A DNA stretch of 64,000 nucleotides from Paracamarosporium sp. OC-R06-R3 (lineage: Eukaryota; Ascomycota; Dothideomycetes; Pleosporales; Didymosphaeriaceae). Position numbers and translations under genes: made by a program. Positions 23,301 to 32,447 of this stretch are shown here, in pieces. How positions within the stretch are numbered: position 1 is the stretch's first letter; every line of letters begins with the position of its first letter. The notes under the pieces are model-generated. The model was not told the origin of the DNA. It ran no database searches and was given only the letters and a program-made list of their open reading frames with translations. The stretch lies in contig JACVRA010000192.1 of NCBI GenBank assembly GCA_019828545.1, positions 475,936 through 539,935 on the forward strand, given 5' to 3'.

Positions 23301-24010
23301 CGATCAGACCATACAACGAGCTAGAGCGTGATATCAAATGGGCTATGAGCTCGGAGCCAAGCCCCATCACCTCGGCGGCCACTCCAACCCTTGAGCAAGG
23401 CCCGCTTGAACGGTGGGTCGATGTCTGCTCTGCTCTCATCGCAGACACAAGAACTTTTAGCATCAAGCGTATCAGCTTGCGACGCCTGATCCGACTTATA
23501 CCCACCCCAACATACCAAGCGTCTGTTATGACGCCTGGCATCTCCGGTATGCCGCCCGGACGGTCGCAATACGGCAATCCTTACAGTACCGGATCTACCG
23601 CGCCGATGATGACTGAGGTCCATCTGGCGGAGAAGTTTATCGAAGAGCAGATTATGGACTTTGATGCGACTCTCATTGACGCTGTGGATCGTGTCTTAGC
23701 ACAGTCAGGGCAAGGCTCTCGCGTCCAATCTGCTAGCTCATCGCGTTCAAGTTCTAGGCGAGGAAGACGCGACACTCGTACCGTATCAGATGCGGCGCCG
23801 CACGTCGAAGTCCCACAAACCGACTGTAAAGCCGTTATCTTCGACGCGCTTGAGATTGTAGTGAGAGACGTAACAGCTGAACGCGACATCAAAGATGATG
23901 CAAACGATGACGCCGTGGCAGAAAGAAAGGATGGACGTGATGTTGCGAAAACTGCAACTGACTCGTCTTTGAAGGAAGGCATACGACGCTGGCTTACGGA
24001 AGTGGAGTGA
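20354..24010 (+). CDS. lst4: Folliculin-interacting protein family (Lst4/FNIP)
   Basis: A single-exon gene for 1218 residues, or 1212 if translation starts at Met7 (20372), which gives MLGQFFSGRK and resembles family N-termini. FNIP/Lst4 proteins pair with folliculin/Lst7; the complex is the GAP for Gtr2/RagC and activates TORC1 when amino acids return. Recognisable blocks are the N-terminal LLYPDTSTLYHPDGQPYPL and FPRDCRILIAQDE, the central LxxP-type DENN-like part (RMFSVNIPDDE, PMYAITIILHLPIG, QHWDVIMRTLTSLQ), a segment with ARWLGRWAGGRDENFFFFTL, and the C-terminal KAVIFDALEIVVRDVTAE followed by LKEGIRRWLTEVE. Long Ser-rich linkers join the blocks, as expected in fungi. Codon use at the 5' end is extremely GC-rich. 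Two short uORFs precede it. Confidence 0.88.
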   Translation: MRPVGDMLGQFFSGRKGVQPHPSPAPTLESATEESHTRHLLYPDTSTLYHPDGQPYPLHGAALSLGTAHDGPLPEIDLEFPRDCRILIAQDESKGTHKTILFDSKPGPPRADSPTQPYPRSRPFGQPATATTAHARRSSLVTEATPRSPTVAAFARSRTRGNSISSMPNIDEHAQTQAKAQAKSKESTDLVNVALECMFGNTPMNYRGNSNKIHIVPLESKAADPSAVIPPIQDGTSSLGRSEGLRRRSHLAKSFTPGNIPPELAVDESSGSTAKESRRRTIFITRMFSVNIPDDEQDTSNVRTPTPQSSVGTNNGFPFPSQGARGPQKLPPSRKSPMYAITIILHLPIGASSSTLRPPSRPGQPKAHHLSTSAPGNDSLGSSLDSDRRAGWALIDSNFGVDSLLSMSLSSDVDDRVDVVGQHWDVIMRTLTSLQFVVQEKILAHLRVAQSTAVPTLHQPRAQPSRSSLRSAPIPSVRRIVALQPNALMFDPEIKKAVDLAGSRVVSGMRIPRVMTGQGKWGVWREEARWLGRWAGGRDENFFFFTLLTAFLGNHTEWLNVLGPKLHRRRHREQHKVNAGDNLIIPNRTVIVSPDKMAARRLIFLLAAFLPPNALNSYDASPMRPSTSASLRGYSQSPPTNMPPSRKQSLRRQINRRTRGKESQVNIRLQPPIANVTGPSNPESPGTRTDSSTTEFQEMPRHSRRSSAHSIRTSLVMPSMSDSAALTKTTSATVSTAVPNNDAPVPHFALPRTKSGPMPDYGPESTDSLASANLMNTLQRSSTSHASNPSTESGNSRWSGFMSFWGGSRGSSTDQSDYLQTTDDGLGVAGSAYRGPERPRSQLEQMVQELSMDGVFGENDLFDPSTSNTITTGEHSLETYPVGTSGVPASAARPIPERPKSFNTALKLSVNEKDGVIDVDIPLPEFGSPLQSPLLGGYGSVPSQQGSSYGESSVLSMPYCESEQTVNAAGWLKQFHPDFAVQAIRPYNELERDIKWAMSSEPSPITSAATPTLEQGPLERWVDVCSALIADTRTFSIKRISLRRLIRLIPTPTYQASVMTPGISGMPPGRSQYGNPYSTGSTAPMMTEVHLAEKFIEEQIMDFDATLIDAVDRVLAQSGQGSRVQSASSSRSSSRRGRRDTRTVSDAAPHVEVPQTDCKAVIFDALEIVVRDVTAERDIKDDANDDAVAERKDGRDVAKTATDSSLKEGIRRWLTEVE

Positions 24011-27000
24011 AGGTATCATATTCTCACTACTTTATCCACGAAAGCAGCCTTCACGAAGGTACCCTCAGCATTGCTCATTTTTCTTTGGTGTATTATATGG
24101 AGAATTCAACGTCACTGTCTACTTATCTATCATTCCACTGTCAGATCCCTTTTTTTCGTTCGAGTAGACTTGTTACTACAGGACCCGAGCTCATTCCTCA
24201 TCTCATCTAGTCATTGCGTTTTAGCGGGCGTTACTTGGGGATCTATTGCAATAACATATACGGACTCTGGGTCGATATCCATGGGTGGTTGTTCTGGGCT
24301 TCCGTCACTGCTTGAAGCTTTCATCTCATCATCCTTCAATCCTCGGACGATAATAATCATAATAATGATTCAATAATGGTACCGTTATCTCAGTGTGTCT
24401 TCGTCGTCTCTCCCTTTCAAGTCTATGTTCAGACTCGAAGGTACTGTTAGTGCTGTCTGTACCACCTTCTTCATAATGTCAACTTGCGGTGTCCCTTACC
24501 AACGCTAGCGCTTCATTCCCCTATCTGTCGCCTCCACTCAGCTTGTGCGCAGCACGAGCATTGAGTCAGCCACAAGCAACGCGAGTAATTGGGGGCGACG
24601 TCTGCCCGACGTGATCTGCGCCTCTTAGCTCATACCGCCTTGCGGCAACCACAATCTCCTACACCAGTCACGGTCTCCACAGAATTAGATCTCCCTCAGT
24701 ACTTCAGGAATTTCTGCCGACAACGCGCTACCTCAAATGGTCGTAGTCACTACCCTACGTCTGAGTGCCTCTAGGGTCGGACTCCGGACAGCACCATGCT
24801 TATTCGCGATCACACATATTTTCCGTGCGTGCTGCGCCAGAATATCCATCTATCGCTGCGACCATAATTGGATCTGATGCCTCGGGTACAGCAGTAGCCA
24901 ACGGAGGATGCTATTCAACTCAGATGCCAACCGGCTCAGGCGCTCGGCTTAAATCGACCACCAAACCACAACATCCGCATCAATACACTTTAACACTTCT
25001 GACGTACATGAGCGTAATTTATTCGAGCTATGAGTAAGGAACTGGCATCATGAGCAATAATGTGCTTGTCGTAGCCGACTTTCCGAGCGCTTGACAATCG
25101 ACCGGCATCTGAACTCGCTCGACTGATGATTCTCCGTTTCTGCAATATAATTTAGTCGAGGCTTACACGTCATCATTAGAAAGTGTCAGCTGCAAACTCG
25201 TCTCCACTGAACATGTGTAGCATCTGAAGGAAGTGCGAAAGTGTCCATGTGTACCTTGCTGAAAATAACCCTCACAGGAGAGAATGGAGGGCAGCCTCGC
25301 CCCAGCTGACTGTGAGCGAGGCAGTCCGCACTCTCATCGGGTTCATCAGCATGCGTCGATATATCATAGGCTCGAGTGGCACACGTTTGCGCGTATTGCA
25401 AAGGCAATGGTTTCCCTACACTGTGCTACTAAGCGTGGCGTAACGGCGTATAGGCGTTAAGCGTACGCACATTGGACCCACAGCGAGGTATAAGATTTGG
25501 CGAGATGAGCAAGCGAAGCTCCCCTGCTCGGACCTCTGCTGCATCCTCGGTACGGAACCCCTGTCAGCCCTATAAATGTCTCGGGCCGCAAGGCGGCTTA
25601 GGTCCAACGGTCGAGATCGACTTCAAGTCATTGCGAAGACGGCCAACTTCGCTTGAAGAAAGGGGACATGAGCCGGACGCATTTCAATATCCATGTTCGT
25701 GGGGGAATCTCACCCGATACGACAAACACGCCCATGTCTACGGCGAGCATCTTGATGCCTCGTTCTGTCTGCGACATCAGAAGATTACTGTTGTTCCGCG
25801 CACACGGCAGGCTTCCCGGGTCCAGGTACCCGCAGGGTTGCGGTGAGACATTGACGTTAACTTGCCCTTACATGATCTCGTTTCATGTATGCGCGTACAA
25901 GATCATGTCTTCCTGGTACCGATCGATCACCCCGGTGACCGATAGTCGAATCTCAGTTCACTCTGTCGCCTGAGCCGCCAAAAATCGAGTGGAGGTTTTG
26001 GTCACGTTCGGGATCAATCCCTCAGACGTCTTCAGGAAAATAACAAACACTCCCTCTATAGCGGCGTCGGGGGGTATGTCCACATGCACACACAGTGAAA
26101 ATACACAGTAAGCCGTTTTTCAGACATTACTCGCTTACCGCTGTCTGGCACCGGAGCGTCCGGCATTGATCGATGTCTTGTAGCAATGTCTCACCGCCAT
26201 GAACAACTTGCGCCCACCAACAAACAGGGGTATTCGAGCCCCCAACCACTCCTTCGACACGGAGTATAGACTACGCGAGTCGTCTGGTATAGTGTTATGG
26301 GGATGTCTCTGTGATGTCCGAGTTTGTTGAACGTGTGATTGAGATCACGCGTGCAATGTCTTTTCTCTTGATGCAAGGCAACCCTTCTTCACGATGCCAC
26401 TGCGACCTGCATGATTGAAGTTCAACCGAGTAACGGGGCCGATTTGAGAACGCCGACAATTGCTAAGCTCGTACAAGCCATGCGACAATGCCCCTATCGC
26501 AACGTGATGCCATGAGCAGAGGCGCCATGTCTCGGGCATTCCCGAGACGATACCAGAACACAGCATGTGTTCACACATGGCACGCGCAAAATGCGGACCC
26601 TGACTCAAGGTTTGCGATACACAGTGCGCGCGTTCGCTGACATGTACGGGTGCTGATACACACGTACGGCTCGATGTGAATCAGTTGCCTGCACTTTGTG
26701 ACTCTCGCACAGGGGCTTTTACCCCAAGTGTCGCAATAATGTCCATTCGCGATCTTCGCATCTGGTGTAACGCACAGCCTTGCGATAAGCAGATAAACCG
26801 CCGAAACGTACCGTCAACGGTCGCACAGCAGCACAAGCCACGATCCTGCCGATCCTTTGGCGCCCAGATCTTCAACCTCACCCCATATCACAAATGCTAT
26901 TTCTGAGAATACGAATGCCAACTGAATCATCCACAGCATCATTGGAATTGCGCTGTTCGTACATGGGTATCTGTATCTGCATGCGTTGTTTGTGCCCCGT

Positions 27001-27154
27001 TTTATGCCGTCTCCTCCGAGATTCAAGCCCAGAGAAAGGCATCCAAACACCGTCCCGTCCCGTCCCCTGCTTTTCGTTTCAAATGTACCAATAGTATACA
27101 AGACGTGCACTTCCGAAATCGTTCCTTGCCCCCCGCCGTGCATGATGCACGCGC
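24011..27154. other. Intergenic, about 3.1 kb
   Basis: Holds the lst4 and nup49 3' regions, which converge. ORFs of up to 124 codons (for example 25472-25846) show no family resemblance, no clear introns and no coding-type codon bias. A TAATAATCATAATAATG simple repeat lies near 24350. Nothing else supported. Confidence 0.4.
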
Positions 27155-28609
27155 TCAGAGCAGAGGTGCTCCGACGCCCCCCAACGTGTGCTTTGTGACC
27201 TCATCCCGCACCTTGCCGACCTTCTTAGCCGAGTCGACAATGGCGGACTCGATCGCCCTCAGCGCCTCGACGAGCTGCTGTCTGTCATCCAGCGACTTGT
27301 TGCGCGCGCCCATGAGCTGCTGCGTCTTCTCGTAAGCACCGGCCTCCATGGTTCGCAGATGTAATTCAATCTCGCGGATCTGACTTTGGTACGTGTCCAG
27401 CGTCTTGCCTAGGTCGTCTGTGCGGCGGTTAAAGTAGCCGATGAGATCTACGGGCTTTGTGGGATCGTCGCTCTCGAGGGAGCTTGCCGTAGCAGGCTTG
27501 GCCGTGGAGGCGGAAAGATTCGAGGGGTTGCCGTAGCGGAACTGGGCCGGCAGCGCTTGGTTGACCGTGGCGCGGAACGAGAGCTCGGCGTCGTTTGCAT
27601 CGTTTTCGACTATCGTCTTCAAGTGTGCAATGCTGGCGGCATCGTTCTCCAGACCGAGGGCAACCGTGGAGAGCTTCTTCTCGACGTATTCGACGTCTGG
27701 TGCTACCGTCTCCAGGTTCTGAATATGGCCAGGATAGGTTTCACGCATCTTGTTGATGTTGTCGATCTTTGCTTGGATGGCGTCGTCGAGCCCAAAGACC
27801 TGCTTCTGGATGTCTGGGTGCAGATCGTTGAGGCGGGTGGTGCCTTTGATCTGACTCAGATCGTTCATCTGAATGACCTGGGAGCTTTGCAGGGTGGACG
27901 CCTGGCCGAGGCCGCCGAGCGGGTTGCTCTGCGAAGCCATGCCGCCAAACAGCGAGGACGTCTGCTGGTTCTGGGTCTGGTTCTGCTGGGTGCTGGCGAA
28001 GAGCGAGGGGGTGGAGGTCTGGTTCTGCTGCTGCGTGTTTCCAAACAGAGACGGGGTGGTGTTTTGCTGTGCGGTTGCGGCGCCACTAGTGCATGCAGTT
28101 AGCCCTTGTGCAACAGCACGCAGCGTCCCTTACTCACAACAGCGAGGGCTTCTGCTGGGCCTGGCCGACGCCGCCGAACAGACCGCCCGGCTGGGACGCC
28201 TGCGTCTGCGTCTGCGTCTGCGCCTGGGTGCTGGCGTTCCCGGGCAGGGCGCCCCCGAACAGGCCGGAGCCCTGCTGGGGCTGCGGCTGCTGGGGCTTGC
28301 TCAGACTGCCAAAGAGGCCGGCCGACTGGGGTGGCTGTGATGCACCGCCGAACAGGCCGGCGCTCTGCTGGCCCTGGGTGGGGGCATTTCCGCTGCAGTC
28401 CGTTAGCAGAGGCCATGGGCGTGAGTAATCGGACCCCAAGAGCGGCCCCAGGACAGAAGCGCGGTTCCTGGAGGATGTGGCCGAGGCAGCCCAGCAGCAG
28501 CGGCGGCGGCCGTCGAGCAGACCTCGCGGGGGCATAGGGGTATATATACGCACAAGAGGGAGCCGCTGGTGTTGATGCTCAGCGAGTTGGAGCGCCCGAA
28601 GCCCGCCAT
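27155..28609 (-). CDS. nup49: Nucleoporin Nup49 (GLFG type, Nup58/45 homologue)
   Basis: Nup49 is part of the Nsp1-Nup57-Nup49 channel complex of the nuclear pore; its FG repeats bind transport receptors. Three exons (28554-28609, 28138-28392, 27155-28085) encode 413 residues; introns are 161 nt (28393-28553) and 52 nt (28086-28137). Both splices rebuild an FG motif across the junction (GSL|FGNAP and PSL|FGAAT). The N-terminus MAGFGRSNSLSINT is the family start. Residues 1-165 carry LFGG, LFGS and LFGN repeats in a Gln-rich background, and the rest is a coiled-coil-rich domain (LHPDIQKQVFGLDDAIQAKI onward). Its start codon is only 8 bp from that of the divergent fip1 model. Confidence 0.93.
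28541..28548 (+). promoter_or_regulatory. TATA-like box for fip1 inside nup49 intron 1
   Basis: TATATATA lies about 70 bp before the ATG at 28618 and sits just inside the first intron of nup49. It is the only TATA-like element close to the start of the fip1 model. Confidence 0.4.
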
Positions 28610-28617
28610 TGCCCAAT

Positions 28618-29966
28618 ATGACGACGGAGCTGTTCCCCAGCTGGAGCGACGTGGTGGCGCGGCGCGAGTGGGAGGTGGGCTTTGCAAAGGAGCGCCTGGA
28701 GCGGATGGAGGCCGTGGACCTGCCGCTGTGTCGGATGGAGCGCGTGCGAGGGTGAGTTGCCAGGCCGGGCTGGAGTTGAGCCGCACTAACAGGCGCGCGC
28801 CAGAGACGCCGACGACCGCACGGTGCGCTTCGGGCTCAAGCGCGGCAAGCTGCTGTACGTCTTCAAGTACCCCGACCACGACGTCGAGCGCGACAAGCAC
28901 CGCAACGTCATCACCCGCGCCCGCTTCATCAAGCTCCGCCTCGAGGCCGCCGGCTACCGCCTGATCCCCTGGGACTTCAAGAAGGGCCAGCCGCCGCGCT
29001 TCTGGGACCCCGCCCACATGGACGAGGACGACGACGACCTCTACGGGCCCTCGGAGCCCCAGCAGCCCCCCGCCGCGCCCGACGCAGGCGCCCCAAACGA
29101 CGCCGTCTCGAGCGGCGACGAGCCCATGGAGGAGGGCTCCGACGACGACGACGACGACGACGACGACGGCGGCGACAGCGACAGCGACTCGGTACGCCCG
29201 CCCGCGTCCATGCCCGTGCCCGGCCCCGACTGACAGAGCGCAGGACCTCGAGATCATCATAGACAAGCCCCAAGCCGCGCCCAAGCCGCAGCAGCAGCAG
29301 CCGCAGCAGCCTCCAGAGTCAAAGGCAATCAAGATCGAGGCGCCCCCGCAGCCCTCGACCGCCCCGGCGCAGGCTGCCCGCGCCGCAGCTCCCCAGGCGC
29401 CCACCCAGCCAGGCACCGCCTACCCTGCCATCAAATCCTCCACCATCGACGTCCACGGCGACCCCGTCTACCCGCCCGCCGGCAAGCCCATCTCGCAGGT
29501 CGTCATGGACGCAGACCTCGCCGAGGAAAGCAAACCCTGGCGGCTGCCCGGCGCCGACCAGTCCGACTACTTCAACTACGGCTTCGACGAGTTCAGCTGG
29601 GAGCAGTACCGCCTCAAGCAGCAAGAAATGAGCGACACCATTGCCGACCAAAAGGCCCAGCAGCAGCAGATGATGGCCATGATGGGCGGCTTGCCTGGCC
29701 CGGCCGGCGCTGGGCCACCAAGTGCGCCGGCGGGCATCCCCGGCATGCCCAGCGAAAACGAGATGATGCAGATGATGCAGCAGATGGCCGCCCAGGGCAT
29801 AGATCCCAACAGCATGGACTTCAACCAGATGATGATGCAGATGTCCAGCGGCGGAGGCATGGGCGGATTCGGCGGCCCTGGAGGCAATCAGGGAGGCTTT
29901 GGCGGCGGCGGCGGTGGCGGTGGCGGCGGTGGAAGAGGCCGCGGAAGAGGACGGGGAAACTGGTAA
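28618..29966 (+). CDS. fip1: Pre-mRNA polyadenylation factor Fip1, with N-terminal extension
   Basis: Fip1 links poly(A) polymerase to the cleavage and polyadenylation factor. Exons 28618-28751, 28804-29191 and 29244-29966 (introns of 52 nt each, the first with CTAAC) give 414 residues. The Fip1 motif SKPWRLPGADQSDYFNYGFD sits near residue 270-289, preceded by SDSDS|DLEIIIDKPQ across intron 2 and followed by a Met/Gln-rich part and an RG/Gly-rich end (GRGRGRGRGNW). Typical fungal Fip1 begins near MDEDDDDLYGPS, here at 29018 (a 298-residue form). The extra 116 residues upstream are in frame, spliced cleanly and have almost only G or C at third positions. They include RFGLKRGKLLYVFKYPDHD and match no family I know. 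They may be a true N-terminal domain or part of a separate transcript. Confidence 0.88.
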
Positions 29967-30452
29967 CACCTAGGACATGCAGACTTTGTTCACTTCTACG
30001 ATTGGCGGTATGGGCGTGGGTGGATGCATTTACGGCGTTCTATGTACAACACGATACCAAAAGGGTTTTTTCAATGGGTACGATATGGGTCGAAACCGCG
30101 TTGCCAAGATTCGCATCATGGTCTGGTGCAATTGGAGATGCATTCAAGCTACCTAGATGACTGTGTGTAGCATGCAGACCGACATCAAAAATCAATGATT
30201 ACCTGTCCCCAGGCGCCCAATGAAGCAATACCTTGCATGACCGCAATTGCACGACCTTGATCCGTGATGATAACGTACGACAACAATCCTAAATGTAACT
30301 CACCACCACAGTCTAAAAGGATCAACCGTTCATAGTATAGGCGATCATATATAGCAACACGTCAATACAAATGGCGCAGGAATAAATCATATGTTTCATA
30401 AACGTTCCATTGTTCAATTTCCGTGCAATAGGTGTCTTCACCGTGGAGAGAA
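29967..30452. other. Intergenic, convergent 3' ends
   Basis: Spacer between the fip1 and glutathionyl-hydroquinone reductase stops, which face each other. It should contain both 3' UTRs. No coding or RNA gene is seen. Confidence 0.4.
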
Positions 30453-31747
30453 CTAAATCTTCGACCCAACCTTCACCGCAGGGACCTCTTCGTCTTTCGG
30501 TAGAATGTTAGGGACTGGGCCCACGGGCGTAATTGCAAATTGGTTGATCTGCGAATGGCTCTTCGTGTAATGCTTCTTGATATGTTCAAACTGTGTCGTC
30601 TCCCCAAACGCCGGGTGGTCCCAGTACAGATTCCGTAACCACTTGTGCAGGTGCGGGTATCCGCTCCGAATGTCGCGGATGTTGCACTTGAAGTGCTGGA
30701 CGTAGACGGGATCGAAGCGGACAATGGTTGTGTACAGCCTGATGTCTGCTTCGGTGACGGTGGGTGAGGAGAGGAGATACGGTGTGGATGAAGTGGACAG
30801 TGACTTCTCAATGCGGTCGAGCGAGGCAAAGAGCGTGGTCACGGCTTTTGTATAGGCTTCTTCGGTCCTGATAATGATCATTAGGTCGAGGTTTAGGCGA
30901 AGCAACGGAGGCCCTGGAAGAGGAAAAGATCAAAATTACTCACGTGGCAAATCCGCTCTTATACACGCCGTTGTTGATATCGTTATACACCCAATCGTTC
31001 ATCTCTTCGATCTCTTTCTGAAGCTTTGTTGGGAAGAGGTCGATTGACTTGTACTTATCCTCAAGCTGGTTGTCAAACGCCGTATAGAACATCCGAATGA
31101 TCTCGCTGCTCTCATTGCTGACAATCTTGCTTGCCTTCTTATCGTATAGTGTAGGCACCGTAAAGCGCCCACTATAATTCGGGTCCTGCTCAAAGTAGAT
31201 ATCGCGGATATGAGTGAAGTCCTTGTGAATCGGATCCGGTGTCGTCAGATCCCCTGCGACCTCCTCGCCCTTCTTAGCAAATCTCCAACCTCCAGCAGTT
31301 CGTCAGCATCCTTCATGGCTCGTCTCTAGGGTTGAGCGAGGTGCAATCTAACCTACCTTTCTCGCCCATATGCCAATGCACGCTCGTGATACCCACAAAG
31401 TCCTCCAGCCCCTTCAGCTTCCGTACAATCATGGTGCGATGCGCCCACGGACACGCATAGCTCACGTACAGATGGTACCTCCCCTTCTCGGGCGGGAACT
31501 CAGCGTCGGGCTTGTCCTCAATCCAGTTCCTGAACACAGACGTCTGCCTCTTGAACTCGCCGGACTTATCGCCCGGTTTGACCCAGTCGGTGATGCTGCC
31601 CTTCTGCTTGGGTGCTTTGTCCATGGCTGCTTTCCTACTCGAATACTTGAAGGCGCGATGTGGAGACGCAATGGGTAGTCTTCCAGACGGGAATGTGAAG
31701 GGAGCCAAAGATGTTCGAAGGCGGCACGGGAAAAGGCGCCAGGACAT
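30453..31747 (-). CDS. Glutathionyl-hydroquinone reductase (Xi-class GST, Ecm4/Gto type)
   Basis: The enzyme removes glutathione from glutathionyl-hydroquinones using a second glutathione. Exons 31357-31747, 30944-31289 and 30453-30867, with introns of 67 and 76 nt, encode 383 residues. The catalytic cysteine is Cys99 in SYACPWAHR, the Xi-class hallmark. The family block [22 protein letters not shown] (read across codons after intron 1), [22 protein letters not shown] and the C-terminal [19 protein letters not shown] are all present. Two starts are possible. The first ATG adds 41 residues that are Arg-rich and free of acidic residues, like a mitochondrial presequence. The second, Met42 (31622-31624), gives the 342-residue cytosolic-type protein. 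The gene may therefore make two forms. Confidence 0.92.
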
Positions 31748-32447
31748 ATGACAGTGTGAGCCGGGAACTGGCAGACTTATCAGGAGAAGCAAATAGCTGC
31801 AGATGATGTCTGGAGCTCCTCGCGCTAATGCGAATGAACGTATAGACGTCCCGCTTTCGTCATGCCGCTCTCGCTTCCGACTTCCGGACGCGATTAACTA
31901 AGCTTGACAAACCAACACCACATGTCATGGACATGCTAAGCGCAAGCACCGAGCGCTGTTGCTTATGAGAAGGTCATGTAATGCATGCGGGAGAACGGAG
32001 TGCTTACAGGGCATGTTGAAAGCGGGAATCGACTCAGTCGGAAACGAAGCTCGTCATCTACGGTACAGCATGGAGCAGGTACGCAATGAGCTTTCAACTC
32101 AAAAGGTCACCATGCAGTTCATCACCAAAATGTCAAAGCACTCATGTACACGAGGTATTCAAAATCTTGCTTTTCCCTTTTCCTCTCCTTCCTTTATATA
32201 CAAGTACCAACCATCTTACAACAGCCTTCCGTTGTGATGGAGTGGATATATCAAAACCGTGCTGTTACAAAATATACATAGTATACACTAGCCCGCCCTC
32301 CAGATCGCAGTTCAGGCAAATGGGATATCCCAGAAAACACCGTGTGAAATGCTCTTCCCAGTACCAAAAACGCCAGGCCGTTTAAAACATTACCGAGTCT
32401 CATACGCACCTACTCACAAGGAAGCATTAATATAATAAAAGATTGCT
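31748..32447. other. Intergenic spacer
   Basis: About 700 bp holding the promoter of the reductase gene and the 3' end of rpo41. No gene seen. Confidence 0.4.

Noticed and set aside
11579..24010. A specialised metabolite or defence cluster
   Set aside because: The genes here and elsewhere in the window are housekeeping functions; the single P450 has no adjacent backbone enzyme, transporter or regulator.
25472..25973. Overlapping plus-strand ORFs of 106-124 codons between lst4 and nup49
   Set aside because: No recognisable domain, no clear introns and composition like the surrounding noncoding DNA.
28403..29969. Long minus-strand ORFs (337 and 216 codons) antisense to fip1
   Set aside because: Shadows of the GC-rich fip1 exons; the plus strand has the family motifs and codon bias.
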